Shown here: piece by piece, positions 35,714 through 45,400 of the stretch
Layout of the letters: each line of letters begins with the position of its first letter
How positions within the stretch are numbered: position 1 is the first letter of the stretch
Source of the DNA: Nitratireductor thuwali
GTDB lineage: Bacteria > Pseudomonadota > Alphaproteobacteria > Rhizobiales > Rhizobiaceae
Length of the DNA stretch: 64,000 nt
Reading direction: 5' to 3'
Assembly (NCBI RefSeq): GCF_036621415.1
Contig: NZ_CP030941.1
Coordinates: forward strand, 3,904,001-3,968,000
Made by a program: the position numbers and the translations under genes
Notes under the pieces: model-generated
Database searches by the model: none
The model's input: only the letters and a program-made list of their open reading frames with translations
What the model was told of the DNA's origin: nothing

Positions 35714-36996
35714 TCCTGCTGTTCCTGGTCATTGCCGCCGCCGCTCTTCTTCTCGTCCTGGGGTTCGAGATGTTCCTGGTGCTCGGCGTGCCGGCGCTGA
35801 TGGTGAAGGAGTTCTTCTACGGCAATCTGCCCGACCCGGTGGTTGTCCAGAAGGTGCTGGGCGGCATCAATCATACGACTCTCCTGGCGATCCCCTTCTT
35901 CATCCTGGCCGCCGAACTGATGGGCCAGGGCCAGATCGCACGGCGGCTGACGGGCTTCGTCAAGGCGTTGGTCGGCCATACGCGCGGCGGCATGGGCTAC
36001 ACGACCATCGGCGGCTCGATGGCCTTCGGCTCAGTCTCCGGCTCGGCACCGGCCACGGTCGCGGCCATGGCCCGCATGGTCTATCCGGAGATGCGGGCGG
36101 CCGGTTTCCGCGAGCGCTTCTCGCTGGGGCTGATCGTGTCGAGCGCGGAGACCGCGCTTCTCATCCCGCCCTCCATCACCTTCATCATCTATGGCTGGAT
36201 GACCGGAACCTCGGTTGCAAAGCTGTTCGTCGGCGGCCTGGCGGTCGGCCTGACGCTCGGCCTGGCATTCGCGATCATGGTGGCGGTCGAAGCGCGCATG
36301 TCCGGCATTGAGCGGGGAATGCCGCTTTCCTGGGGCGCGCGCCTTTCCGCGCTGCGCGAGGCCGGCTGGGCGCTGGGCATGCCCGTGATCATTCTGGGCG
36401 GCATCTACAGCGGCTATTTCACGCCGACGGAGGCGGCGGCGGTCAGCGTCGTGTACGCGATCTTCGTCGAGGCTTTCGTCTTCCGGGAATTGACGTTGGG
36501 CAAGCTCTTCGCCGTCACCGAGCGTGCGGCGGTATCGACGTCAATCATTTTCATCCTGCTGGCCATGGGCGGCCTGCTGTCCTACTTCATCACGCTGGCG
36601 CAGGTGCCCGGTTTCATTACCAGTTTCCTGGAATCGGTAAATGCCGGCCCGATCTTCTTTCTGGTGGTCGTCAATGTGACCTTCCTGATCGCCGGCATGT
36701 TCATCGACCCCAACTCGGCGCTGCTGATCCTGGTGCCGCCGCTCTATCCCGTCGCGGTGGCGCTGGGCATCGACCCGGTGCATTTCGGCATGATCGTCAC
36801 CCTCAACATATCGATCGGCATGATCACGCCGCCCTTCGGGCTCGACCTTTTCGTGGCGTCTTCGACGCTGTCCAAGCCGGTGCTTTCCATCGTTTCCGGC
36901 GTCTGGTCCTTCATCGCGGCCAATATCGCGGTGCTGTTGATCATCACCTATGTCCCCGGCATCTCCACTTTCCTGCCGTGGCTGGTGTTCGGTTGA
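35710..36996 (+). CDS. TRAP transporter large permease (DctM family)
   Basis: This 428-residue sodium-coupled permease has about 12 membrane segments. Characteristic blocks are AIPFFILAAELMGQG, GSMAFGSVSGSAPATVAAM, PPSITFIIYGWMTGTSV, SGYFTPTEAAAVSVVYA and NISIGMITPPFGLDLFVAS. It is the ion-driven transport channel of the TRAP system. Its start overlaps the small permease stop by four bases, and the PyrK-like gene begins 14 bases after its stop. Confidence 0.94.
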   Translation: MILLFLVIAAAALLLVLGFEMFLVLGVPALMVKEFFYGNLPDPVVVQKVLGGINHTTLLAIPFFILAAELMGQGQIARRLTGFVKALVGHTRGGMGYTTIGGSMAFGSVSGSAPATVAAMARMVYPEMRAAGFRERFSLGLIVSSAETALLIPPSITFIIYGWMTGTSVAKLFVGGLAVGLTLGLAFAIMVAVEARMSGIERGMPLSWGARLSALREAGWALGMPVIILGGIYSGYFTPTEAAAVSVVYAIFVEAFVFRELTLGKLFAVTERAAVSTSIIFILLAMGGLLSYFITLAQVPGFITSFLESVNAGPIFFLVVVNVTFLIAGMFIDPNSALLILVPPLYPVAVALGIDPVHFGMIVTLNISIGMITPPFGLDLFVASSTLSKPVLSIVSGVWSFIAANIAVLLIITYVPGISTFLPWLVFG

Positions 36997-37010
36997 TCGG
37001 AGTTAAACCG

Positions 37011-37844
37011 ATGAGCAATATCCACCACCTAACACCGCCGCCCAGAACGGCCTACGAGCTGGAGCTGGAAGTACTGTCCAACGAGGCAGTCAACGGCGAG
37101 TACCGGCTTCTGGTTCTCAACGCTCCGCGCGGGCTCCTGGAAAGATGCCGCGCCGGCCAGTTTTTCCACCTGCTTTGCCCGCAGATGGGCGGACAGGCGC
37201 CCTATCTGCGCCGTCCGATGAGCATCTACGGCTTCTATCCCGAGCGCGAGGAACTGCATTTCCTCTACAAGGTCACGGGAGAGGGCACGCGCGCCCTGGC
37301 GATGCTGCGCAGGGGGCACGGCCTGAACGTCCTGGGTCCGCTGGGCAAGCCTTTCACCATCAAGCCGGAATGGGAGCAGTTGGTGCTTGCCGCGCGCGGT
37401 GTCGGCCTTGCCACGCTCGCGCCGCTGGCGCTGGAGGCGCGCCGCCTCGGCAAGGAGCTCACCGCCATCTGCAGCGCCCGCAGCGAGAGCGTGCTCATGT
37501 CGGTCGATCTGTTTCGCCACATGGGCGCCAACGTTATCACCCTGGTCGACGAGGACGGCTCCTCGTCGGTAGATAATGTGGAGGCCGTGCTCAACACGCT
37601 GATCGACGGGCCGGGGATCGACGCCTTCTACACCTGCGGCTCCAACCGCCTGCTCAAGCTTTTGCAGAAGGTCGGCACGCGTCACGGCATACCGGGCCAG
37701 ATCGCGCTCGAACAGCAGATGGCCTGCGGCCTGGGCATGTGCCACTGCTGCGTGCGTCCCTTCCGCAAGGACGGAGGGATCGTCAATCTGCGGGTATGCA
37801 GGGAAGGGCCGGTCTTCGACATCCAGGAGGCGGTGGCATGGTGA
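37011..37844 (+). CDS. pyrK: PyrK-like electron-transfer subunit of dihydroorotate dehydrogenase
   Basis: This 277-residue protein belongs to the ferredoxin-reductase-like PyrK family. It has the FAD-binding RRPMSIYGFY motif near residue 66, an NAD-binding region around ARGVGLATLAPLALEA, and the [2Fe-2S] cysteines in ACGLGMCHCC and the later VCREGPVFD, matching the C-x4-C-x2-C...C pattern. It transfers electrons between NAD(H) and the FMN of class 1B PyrD. Its start lies 14 bases after the TRAP permease, and its stop overlaps pyrD, so all are one operon. An alphaproteobacterium normally uses quinone-linked class 2 PyrD, so this pair is probably not the biosynthetic enzyme. Confidence 0.88.
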   Translation: MSNIHHLTPPPRTAYELELEVLSNEAVNGEYRLLVLNAPRGLLERCRAGQFFHLLCPQMGGQAPYLRRPMSIYGFYPEREELHFLYKVTGEGTRALAMLRRGHGLNVLGPLGKPFTIKPEWEQLVLAARGVGLATLAPLALEARRLGKELTAICSARSESVLMSVDLFRHMGANVITLVDEDGSSSVDNVEAVLNTLIDGPGIDAFYTCGSNRLLKLLQKVGTRHGIPGQIALEQQMACGLGMCHCCVRPFRKDGGIVNLRVCREGPVFDIQEAVAW

Positions 37845-38782
37845 GGCTCGACGTGGATATCGGCGCGCTGCGCCTGAAGAACCCGATCATGCCGGCCTCC
37901 GGCACCTTCTCCGAGGATCTGGCGGACGTCTTCGACCTCGATCTGCTGGGCGCCCACGTCACCAAGACGATCACCCGCGGCTTCCGCGACGGCAACCCCA
38001 CGCCGCGCGTGTGCGAGGTCGGCGGCTCGATGCTCAACTCCATCGGCATTCCCAGCAAGGGCGTGGGCTATTTCCTGGAGAACGTCGTCCCCTTCTATCA
38101 GGGCTACAAGACGCCGCTGGTCGTCAGCATTTCCGGCAATACGGCCGACGAGTTCGCTCAGCTCTGCGCCGAGGTCAGCGTGCCCGGCGTGGATGCGATC
38201 GAGGTCAATATTTCCTGCCCCAATATTGAGGAAGACGGCAAGGCCTTCGCCATCCGGCCTTCCTCGACCTTCGAGGTGATGACCAAGCTGCGCCGGGCGA
38301 CCTCGCTGCCGCTATGGGCCAAGCTGACGCCCAATACCGGCGAGACGAGCGAAGTGGCGCGCGCGGCCGAAGAGGCCGGCGCGGACGCGCTGGTGGTGGC
38401 CAACACGATCCTGTCGATGGCCATCGACATCCGCACGCGCAAGCCGAAGCTCGGCAATCTCATGGGCGGCCTTTCCGGTCCGTCGCTGAAGCCGATTGCC
38501 CTGCGCATGGCCTATCAGTGCGCCCGCGCCACGAAGATCCCGGTGATCGGCTGCGGCGGCATCTCCACGGTCGAGGATGCGGTCGAATTCCTGATCGCCG
38601 GCGCCAGCGCCGTCCAGGTGGGCACGGCGACATTCATCAACCCCACCGCCATGGTGACCATGATCGACGACCTGCGCCACTATCTGGAGGCCGAGGGCCT
38701 TTCCAGCGTGCGTGAGATCATCGGCACGGTCGAAGACGGGGAGCAGCGCGAAGGCATCGTCTTCATGGAGGCGGCCCCATGA
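37838..38782 (+). CDS. pyrD: Dihydroorotate dehydrogenase catalytic subunit, class 1B
   Basis: This 314-residue FMN-binding TIM barrel interconverts dihydroorotate and orotate. Visible features are KNPIMPASGTFSEDL, the loop EVNISCPNIEEDGKAF with the class 1 catalytic Cys, KLTPNTGETSEVARAAEEAG, and the FMN phosphate site GCGGISTVEDAVEFLIAGAS. With PyrK it forms an NAD-linked class 1B enzyme that can run in the reducing direction from orotate. It overlaps pyrK by seven bases and the carbamoylase by four. Specificity for orotate rather than a related pyrimidine is inference. Confidence 0.9.
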   Translation: MVRLDVDIGALRLKNPIMPASGTFSEDLADVFDLDLLGAHVTKTITRGFRDGNPTPRVCEVGGSMLNSIGIPSKGVGYFLENVVPFYQGYKTPLVVSISGNTADEFAQLCAEVSVPGVDAIEVNISCPNIEEDGKAFAIRPSSTFEVMTKLRRATSLPLWAKLTPNTGETSEVARAAEEAGADALVVANTILSMAIDIRTRKPKLGNLMGGLSGPSLKPIALRMAYQCARATKIPVIGCGGISTVEDAVEFLIAGASAVQVGTATFINPTAMVTMIDDLRHYLEAEGLSSVREIIGTVEDGEQREGIVFMEAAP

Positions 38783-40056
38783 CGGCGCCGCTGCCGGTAT
38801 CCGGCGACGACCGCGACGACGATCTGGCCTTCGCCGACCGCATCTTCACCGAAGTCGCCGCGCTTTCCCCCGACAAGCAGGGCGTCAGCCGGCCCGCCTT
38901 CTCCAAGGTCGAGACCAATACCTTGCGCTATCTGGAGGATGTCGCGCGGGCTGCCGGGCTGGACGTGTGGTACGATGCCGGCTGCAATGCCAATTTCGCG
39001 TTGCCCGAACACCGGAACGCGGAAGAATACCGCCTCGTCGGCTCCCACGTGGACAGCGTTCCCTTCGGCGGAAACTATGACGGGTTGGCCGGCGTCGTGG
39101 CCGGGCTGATCGCGCTGGTGCGCGCCCGGCGGCGCGGCGAGGCCTTCAGCCGGCCGGTGCACGTTCTTGCCTTGCGCGGCGAGGAGAGCGCCTGGTTCGG
39201 CCCCTGCTATATCGGATCGAAAGCGCTGCTCGGCGTCCTTGGCGCGGCGGAACTCGGCGCGCGCCACAAGGGCGACGGCCGCACGCTGGCCGAGCACATG
39301 GCCGATATCGGCCTTCCGATGGACAAGGTGAAGGCGGGGTCGCCGCTTGCCGACGCCTCGGCGATCATCGAATATCTGGAGCTTCACATCGAGCAGGGCC
39401 CGCTTCTGATCGGCAAGAACATACCGGCGGCCGCCGTTTCCGGAATCCGCGGCAATATCCGCCACCGCCAGGTGCGCTGCATCGGCGAGGCGGGCCACTC
39501 GGGCGCCGTGCCGCGCGCCTTCCGGCGCGATCCCGTGCTGGCCATGGCCGATCTGTTCGTCCGGCTGGACGAAAGCTGGCAGACCATCCTGAACAAGGGC
39601 GACGACCTGGTGCTGACGAGCGGCGTCGTCGGCACCGATCCGGCCAAGCACGCCATGACGCGCATTCCCGACGAAATCGGCTTCAGCCTCGATATCCGCA
39701 GCCAGGGCGCCGAGACGCTCGATCACATGCGGGCGCTGCTGCGCGAGGAGATGCGCCAGGTCGAGCGCGACCGGGGTGTGCGCTTCGTGCTCGACGACGA
39801 ATTGCGGGTGGAGCCGGCGGTCTGCGACGCCGGCATGGTCGCGGGGTTGGAGGCCGCGATGGCGCGGGCAGGGCAGGAGCCCTTCGTCATGGCCAGCGGC
39901 GGCGGCCACGACGCGGCCGTCTTCGCCGGGGCGGGCGTGCCCTCGGCAATGGTTTTCGTGCGCAACCATAACGGCTCGCACAATCCCGACGAGACGATGG
40001 ACCTGGAGGATTTCATCTCCGCCTGCGACATCGTCTACGAGTATCTCATGGGCTGA
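38779..40056 (+). CDS. M20-family N-carbamoyl amino acid hydrolase / ureido-acid amidase
   Basis: This 425-residue protein belongs to the hydantoinase/carbamoylase branch of M20 metallopeptidases, which split C-N bonds of ureido acids such as N-carbamoyl amino acids, beta-ureidopropionate and allantoate. Metal ligands are seen in GSHVDSVPFGGNYDG, LRGEESAWFG and LELHIEQGP. The dimerisation lid contains IGEAGHSGAVP, and the last ligand His lies in SGGGHDAAVF. As last gene of the TRAP-PyrKD operon it could release aspartate, CO2 and ammonia from N-carbamoyl-aspartate. That substrate is inferred from context. Confidence 0.88.
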   Translation: MTAPLPVSGDDRDDDLAFADRIFTEVAALSPDKQGVSRPAFSKVETNTLRYLEDVARAAGLDVWYDAGCNANFALPEHRNAEEYRLVGSHVDSVPFGGNYDGLAGVVAGLIALVRARRRGEAFSRPVHVLALRGEESAWFGPCYIGSKALLGVLGAAELGARHKGDGRTLAEHMADIGLPMDKVKAGSPLADASAIIEYLELHIEQGPLLIGKNIPAAAVSGIRGNIRHRQVRCIGEAGHSGAVPRAFRRDPVLAMADLFVRLDESWQTILNKGDDLVLTSGVVGTDPAKHAMTRIPDEIGFSLDIRSQGAETLDHMRALLREEMRQVERDRGVRFVLDDELRVEPAVCDAGMVAGLEAAMARAGQEPFVMASGGGHDAAVFAGAGVPSAMVFVRNHNGSHNPDETMDLEDFISACDIVYEYLMG

Positions 40057-40183
40057 CCGTGACCACGCGGCGCGCTTTCGGGTTTTCGTGGCGGCGGATT
40101 CGGTCTATCGAGGCGCTCCGGCGTGTATCCGTGCGGATATTGTATCGGCCATGGCGGCTGGCGAATGAAGGAAAAAGGGCAGA

Positions 40184-40504
40184 ATGTTTCAGTCACTCAT
40201 CGAAAGCCTGAACGAGCAGGGCGCCAGCGTGCGCGCCTACGAGGCCTGTGCACGCAAGGCCCGCGCGCGGATCGTCGACGAGCCGGAGAACGCGGCGGCG
40301 CTCTTTCTGATATCGGTCGCGGCCCAGCGTTTCGTCGACGCATATGACGATCAGCCGCTGACGGTCGATGCGGCAAACGAGGAGCTTGGCGCGTTCAAGT
40401 CCTATGTCGACGCGCTCGAGAAGGCTTTCTCGAACGGCAGCGGCGACGAAAAGGTCGCCGCGCTCAACCGCGTCGCGGCACAGCTCGGCTCGCCCAAGAC
40501 GTAG
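40184..40504 (+). CDS. Hypothetical helical protein
   Basis: A 106-residue soluble, mostly helical protein without signal peptide, membrane segment or cysteine-rich motif (one Cys only). Codon use matches neighbouring genes, and AAGG(A) elements precede the ATG. I do not recognise the family. It follows the carbamoylase gene by 127 bases and is convergent with the M23 peptidase gene, so it is probably transcribed separately. Confidence 0.6.
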   Translation: MFQSLIESLNEQGASVRAYEACARKARARIVDEPENAAALFLISVAAQRFVDAYDDQPLTVDAANEELGAFKSYVDALEKAFSNGSGDEKVAALNRVAAQLGSPKT

Positions 40505-40550
40505 ATGTGAGCTTTCTGGAGGCTGTCCATTCGGACGCACCGGGGCCTGT

Positions 40551-41828
40551 TCAGAGAAACTTGTCGATGCGCTGGCCGGCGGTAAGGAAGTTCAGCGGGT
40601 TGATGGCCGTGCCGTTCTTGCGCACCTCGTAGTGCAGATGCGGTCCGGTCGAGCGGCCGCTGCTGCCGACCTTGCCGATGACTGCGCCCACCTCGATATG
40701 CGCGCCTTCCCGCACGAGAAGCTTGCTCATATGGGCGTAGCGGGTGGTCAGGCCGTTGCCGTGGTCGATCTCGATCATGCGGCCATACCCGCCGTTCCAG
40801 CCGGCCTTGACGACCTTTCCGGCCCCCGCGGCGCGGATGGGGGCTCCCGTGCCGCCGCGGAAGTCCATTCCCGAATGGTGCGCCGGACGGCGCAGAATGG
40901 GATCGCGGCGGACGCCGAACGTGCTGGTCACGGCCGCGCCCGGCAGCGGATTGGCAATGGGAACGCGCCGCGCCGTCTTTTTCAGATGCTCCAGCGTGCT
41001 CAGTGCCTCGTCCAGTTCCCGCACCTTGACCTCGAAGCCGGCATTGTCGGCCGCCGCGACCAGCGGCCCACCCACGGCTTCCTCGCCGAAGGCCACATCC
41101 GCCTTTATTCCCGCCGCCTGCAGGGCCTCGGCAATGGTTTCGGCCGTCTCATAGGCTTCGCCGGTCAGCATCTCGATGCGTTCGATCTGTTCCGTTTCGA
41201 TGCTGCGCAGCGACTTGTTGATGGTCACGAAAAGCTGGTCGGCGCGGTCCGCCTCCGACAGGTCGAGGTCTTTCGCCGTCCGCAGCGGCCAGGGCGTGGC
41301 GGCCGGGGTCGCGTTCGCATAGGCGCTGGCCGTGACGAAATCGTCGACCGCCGCGCCGCCGCCGTCGAAGCCGGCGCGGATTTCCGGCCGCGGCGTGGGA
41401 AGCGGCGCCTGCTCGCGGCCACCTTCGATCCTGGAAGCTTTTTCCAGGACCGGGCCGAGGCGCCCGTGCCGCTGGGTGAGCTTTTCCTGGCGCTCGATGA
41501 GTTCGCCGACCTTTCGCTGCATCAATTGCTGATCGAGCAGTTGGCGGCTGGTGATGCGGTCCACCTGGGCGCGCAGCGCCGAGATCCGGTCCTCATAGGC
41601 CTGCTGCAGGCGCGCCTGCCGCGCCATCCCCGCGCCGATAAGGTCGTCGCGCAGGACGAGATAGGTGGTGGCCAGAAGATAGCCGATCGACAGGAGCGCG
41701 ATCATCGATCCGGCGGCGGCCGCCATCCAGGGCCGCACCGTGAAATGGCGTATATGCTCGCCATGCGCGATGATGACGGTGTGGGGCTCGGAGCGCTTTC
41801 CGAAAACGGGCTTACGCTGACTTGGCAT
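40551..41828 (-). CDS. M23 family metallopeptidase with coiled-coil
   Basis: This 425-residue membrane-anchored protein has a short basic N-terminus, one transmembrane helix (residues about 30-55), a coiled-coil region of ~100 residues rich in Arg, Gln and Leu, and a C-terminal M23 domain. The zinc ligands are complete: HHSGMDFRGG, YAHMSKLL and HLHYEVRK, so it should be an active peptidoglycan endopeptidase, unlike the NlpD-like protein at 18.9 kb. The start MPSQRKPVFG is preferred; an ATG 24 bases upstream is in frame. Confidence 0.87.
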   Translation of the reverse strand: MPSQRKPVFGKRSEPHTVIIAHGEHIRHFTVRPWMAAAAGSMIALLSIGYLLATTYLVLRDDLIGAGMARQARLQQAYEDRISALRAQVDRITSRQLLDQQLMQRKVGELIERQEKLTQRHGRLGPVLEKASRIEGGREQAPLPTPRPEIRAGFDGGGAAVDDFVTASAYANATPAATPWPLRTAKDLDLSEADRADQLFVTINKSLRSIETEQIERIEMLTGEAYETAETIAEALQAAGIKADVAFGEEAVGGPLVAAADNAGFEVKVRELDEALSTLEHLKKTARRVPIANPLPGAAVTSTFGVRRDPILRRPAHHSGMDFRGGTGAPIRAAGAGKVVKAGWNGGYGRMIEIDHGNGLTTRYAHMSKLLVREGAHIEVGAVIGKVGSSGRSTGPHLHYEVRKNGTAINPLNFLTAGQRIDKFL

Positions 41829-41942
41829 CACGGGACTGCACAACCGTTGCAATGATTTCCATTGCGCCGATTACACAGTGTTAGGGTTAACAAACGCTTT
41901 TGAACGGGGCCCGGAAGGCCGATTTCGGCGGAAACGGGGCCG

Positions 41943-42410
41943 TCAGAGCGCTTTTACGGCGGCGAGCACGGCGTCGACATGGCCGGGCACCTTTACCTTG
42001 CGCCAGATCTCGGCGATGCGGCCTTCGCCGTCGATCAGGAAGGTCGAGCGTTCCACGCCCATATATTTGCGGCCATACATGCTCTTTTCCACCCAGACGC
42101 CATAGGCCTGCAGCGCCTCCTTCTCCGGATCGGAGACGAGATCGATCGTCAGCCCGTGCTTGGCCTTGAACTTTTCATGGCTTTTCTGGCTGTCGGGCGA
42201 CATGCCGATGATGGTGGCGTTCAGCGAATCGAATTCCGGCTTGCGGGCGGTGAAGTCGATGGCTTCGGCGGTGCAGCCGCTGGTGGCGTCCTTGGGGTAG
42301 AAATAAAGGATCACCGGATTGCCACGCAGGGAAGAAAGCCGCAGGGTGCCGCCGCCGTCCTTTGGAAGTTCGAAATCGGGAGCTTCGTTTCCTTTTTCGA
42401 GTCCGGCCAT
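41943..42410 (-). CDS. bcp: Thioredoxin-dependent peroxiredoxin Bcp
   Basis: This 155-residue Bcp/PrxQ-type peroxiredoxin reduces hydroperoxides. The peroxidatic cysteine is in YPKDATSGCTAEAIDF; the usual resolving Cys five residues further is absent (Ile/Asp instead), and no other Cys is visible, so it should act as a 1-Cys form. Other family blocks are GMSPDSQKSHEKFKAKHGL and the C-terminal STFLIDGEGRI. Start MAGLEKGNEA at 42410. Divergent from the DUF3971 gene. Confidence 0.92.
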   Translation of the reverse strand: MAGLEKGNEAPDFELPKDGGGTLRLSSLRGNPVILYFYPKDATSGCTAEAIDFTARKPEFDSLNATIIGMSPDSQKSHEKFKAKHGLTIDLVSDPEKEALQAYGVWVEKSMYGRKYMGVERSTFLIDGEGRIAEIWRKVKVPGHVDAVLAAVKAL

Positions 42411-42495
42411 TTTCTTACCCTCGTTTGTGTCTACGCAAATGAAAAATCGATGGATATCGCCTTGAGCGTCCCGCCGGGCGGGATGCAGAGATATA

Positions 42496-45400
42496 ATGGT
42501 CCTGGGGATTCGTCCAATCATACCTCTTGCCGCCGGCAAATCTCCTGCGCGGCAAGAGGCGGCAAGAGCCTTGGACCGTGTAACGGAAACGTTGGTGGAG
42601 CACAAAAAGGACGATCACGAGGAGGTTCTTTTCAAGCGCAGCGAGATTGCGCCGCTGGAAAGCTACCCGTCGGCCTGTCGAAAGACCGTGCGCTGCCTGC
42701 GGCCGAAGCTGCGGTGGCGGCTGCTGCGTTGGGCCGCGGCCACGCTGGTCGCCATTCCGCTATGCGTCGTGCTGGCCGTTGCCGGATTTTCGCTGATCGG
42801 CATCGACGCCATCGGCAATGAGCGGCTCCGTGCCCAGGCCGAGGCCGCTATCGAGCGGGTCGCCGGTTTCGATGTCGGTGTCAGCCTGGGCGAGTTGCGC
42901 CTGCGTCCGGGCCGGTTCAGCCTTCTGGCGCTCGAGATCGCCGATGCGCGCATCGTCAGAGCGGCCGACGGCGCCGAAATCGCCGAGGCGGGGACGCTGC
43001 GGGTCGGCGTGAAGGTGCTGCCGCTGTTCGGCGGGCGCCTCGAGCTGTCCGGCATCACCCTGGCCGATGCCGAGCTTTCGCCGGCGGAAGTGCCGCTGCT
43101 CCAACTCGGCGCCATGGGGGTCGGAACGGGTTCGGCCATAGCGCCGGCCGATGTGCAGCAGGCTGTCTTCGGCACCATCCGCCGCGCCTTCTCGCTGACC
43201 GAGGATTCGGGCGTCCGGCGCGTCATGCTTTCGAATGTAAGCCTGCGGACCGCAACCGGGCAGAAGGTACCGCATCTGGTCGTGGAGCGTCTCGAGCTTG
43301 TGCGCGACAGCGCCACTTCCATCGATTTTTCCGGGGAGGCCCTCTACCGCGGCCGGCCGCTGGGCTACCAGGGCAGCGCCGTGCGCGGGACGGGCGGCGC
43401 GATCGAGCGCCTGCAGGTGGCTTTCGAGGCGGACGGAAGGAGCAACACCGGCACGCCCGGCGTCGGCGTGGTGGAGTTCGTGCTTACCGGCCGTGAAATG
43501 GGGCCGGAGCAGCCGGGCTTGCTGTCCGCCGTGGCGCAGGCCAGGGACATTCTCCTGCGCATCGAGGACGAGGAACTCGCCGTCGAGGAAGCCTCGTTGA
43601 GCGTGGGGTTCGGCGATGGAGACGAGGCGTTCTCCGTCATCGGGGCGCGTATGCGGATGGCGCGAACGACGCTCAATCTCAAAGGCACGTTCGGCCCGTC
43701 CGAGCAGTCCGCAAATGGCGGACCGCTCTACGATTTCGATCTCGTCTCGCGGGACACAGTCGTGGCGCCGGAAGACTCCACCGAACCGCCCCTGCCGCTG
43801 GCGCTAAGGCTCTCCGGACAAGTCGATCCGGCCGCCTCCCGCGTGACCGCGCATGAAATCGACATTCGCACGTCCGGAGGAGAGGTCACGGCAAGCGCTT
43901 CCGTCACCGTGCCGCAAGGGCAGTCGCCGGGCCTGCGGCTTGCTGTTCATGTGGCCGACCTGCCGACCGCCCACGCCAAGCAGCTCTGGCCGTGGTTCGC
44001 CGCCTCCGGCGCGCGGCGCTGGACGCTGGCCAACCTCTTCGGCGGACGGGTCAAGAACAGCGATCTGCGGCTCAACGTACCGCCCGGCCGTCTGGGCAAC
44101 GGCGTTCCGCTCGGCCGCGAGGAGGTGATCGGCCGGTTCACGCTGTCAGGCACGCGCTTCGACGTGGCGGGTGCCATTCCGCCGGTTCGCGACGGCGAGG
44201 GCTGGGTCGAATTCCGCGGCACGGATGTGGAAGTCGGATTGTCGGCGGGAACGATATTCATGCCCGGCGGACGAATGGTCGACGCCAGCAACGGCCGGCT
44301 TGTCATCGACAGCGCCCATGTGAAGCCGCGCATCGGCAAACTGGAAATCGACGTGGCCGGCGATGCGCCGGCGATGGTGGAACTCGCCTCCTATGAGCCG
44401 ATCGCAGCGTCCCGGTTCCACTCCCTCGAACCCGACGAGGTAACGGGCAAGGTCAAGGGGCACATCTCCGCCGACATTCCCCTGCAGGACGGCATCGCGG
44501 CCCGCGACCTGGCCTGGAAGGTGGCGCTCGACTACGAGGATCTGGCCATCTCGCAGCCCTTCGAGGGGCAGAAGGTGGCCAATGCCAACGGATCCCTGCT
44601 CGTCGCCCCGGACCGCGCCGAGATCGAGGCGCAAGCAGACCTCAACGCCGTGCCCGCGCGGCTCAGCATCGTCCAGCCGCTCGGCGGCTCCGACGTGGAG
44701 CGCAAACGCCGGGTCGAACTCAGCATGGACGACGCGGCGCGCGAAAGAATGTTCCCGGGGCTGGGGGTCTTCGTGACCGGGCCGTTCAAGGTGACCTATG
44801 AAGAGCAGGGCGCCGATGCAGCGAAGAAGATCACGGCGGCGCTCGATACGGCCCGGCTTTCGGTACCCTGGATCGGCTGGCGCAAGGGGGCCGGCATACC
44901 GGCGACCGCCACCTTCACCATGAGCGAGAAGGACGGCGTGACCGAGCTTTCCGACTTCCAGCTTACCGGCGAAAGCTTCTCCGTCGCCGGCCTCGTGCGC
45001 CTCAAGGAAGGAAGGCTCGCCGAGGCGCGGTTCGACCGGGTGCGGCTCACGCGCAACGACGATTATCGGGCAAGCATCTCCAGCACCGGAAATGGCTATG
45101 CCGTGAACGTAAAGGGCGCTGCCTTCGATGCCCGTTCGCTGATCAAGGAAAGCCTGTCGGACGAGACATCCGGCGGCAAGGCGGCCGACAGCACCCCCAT
45201 CGAACTCGTGGCCGACATGGATACGGCCATCGGCTTCAACGGCGAAACGCTGACCAATGTCGCCGTCCGCTACAGCGGCAACAGTTCCTCTGCCTCCCGG
45301 GCCTCCATCCGCGGAGCCACTGGCGGCTTCGGCTCGATCGCCTTCGAGAAGGAAACCGGCGGCAACGGCCATGTGCTGCGCATGTCGTCGGACAATGCGG

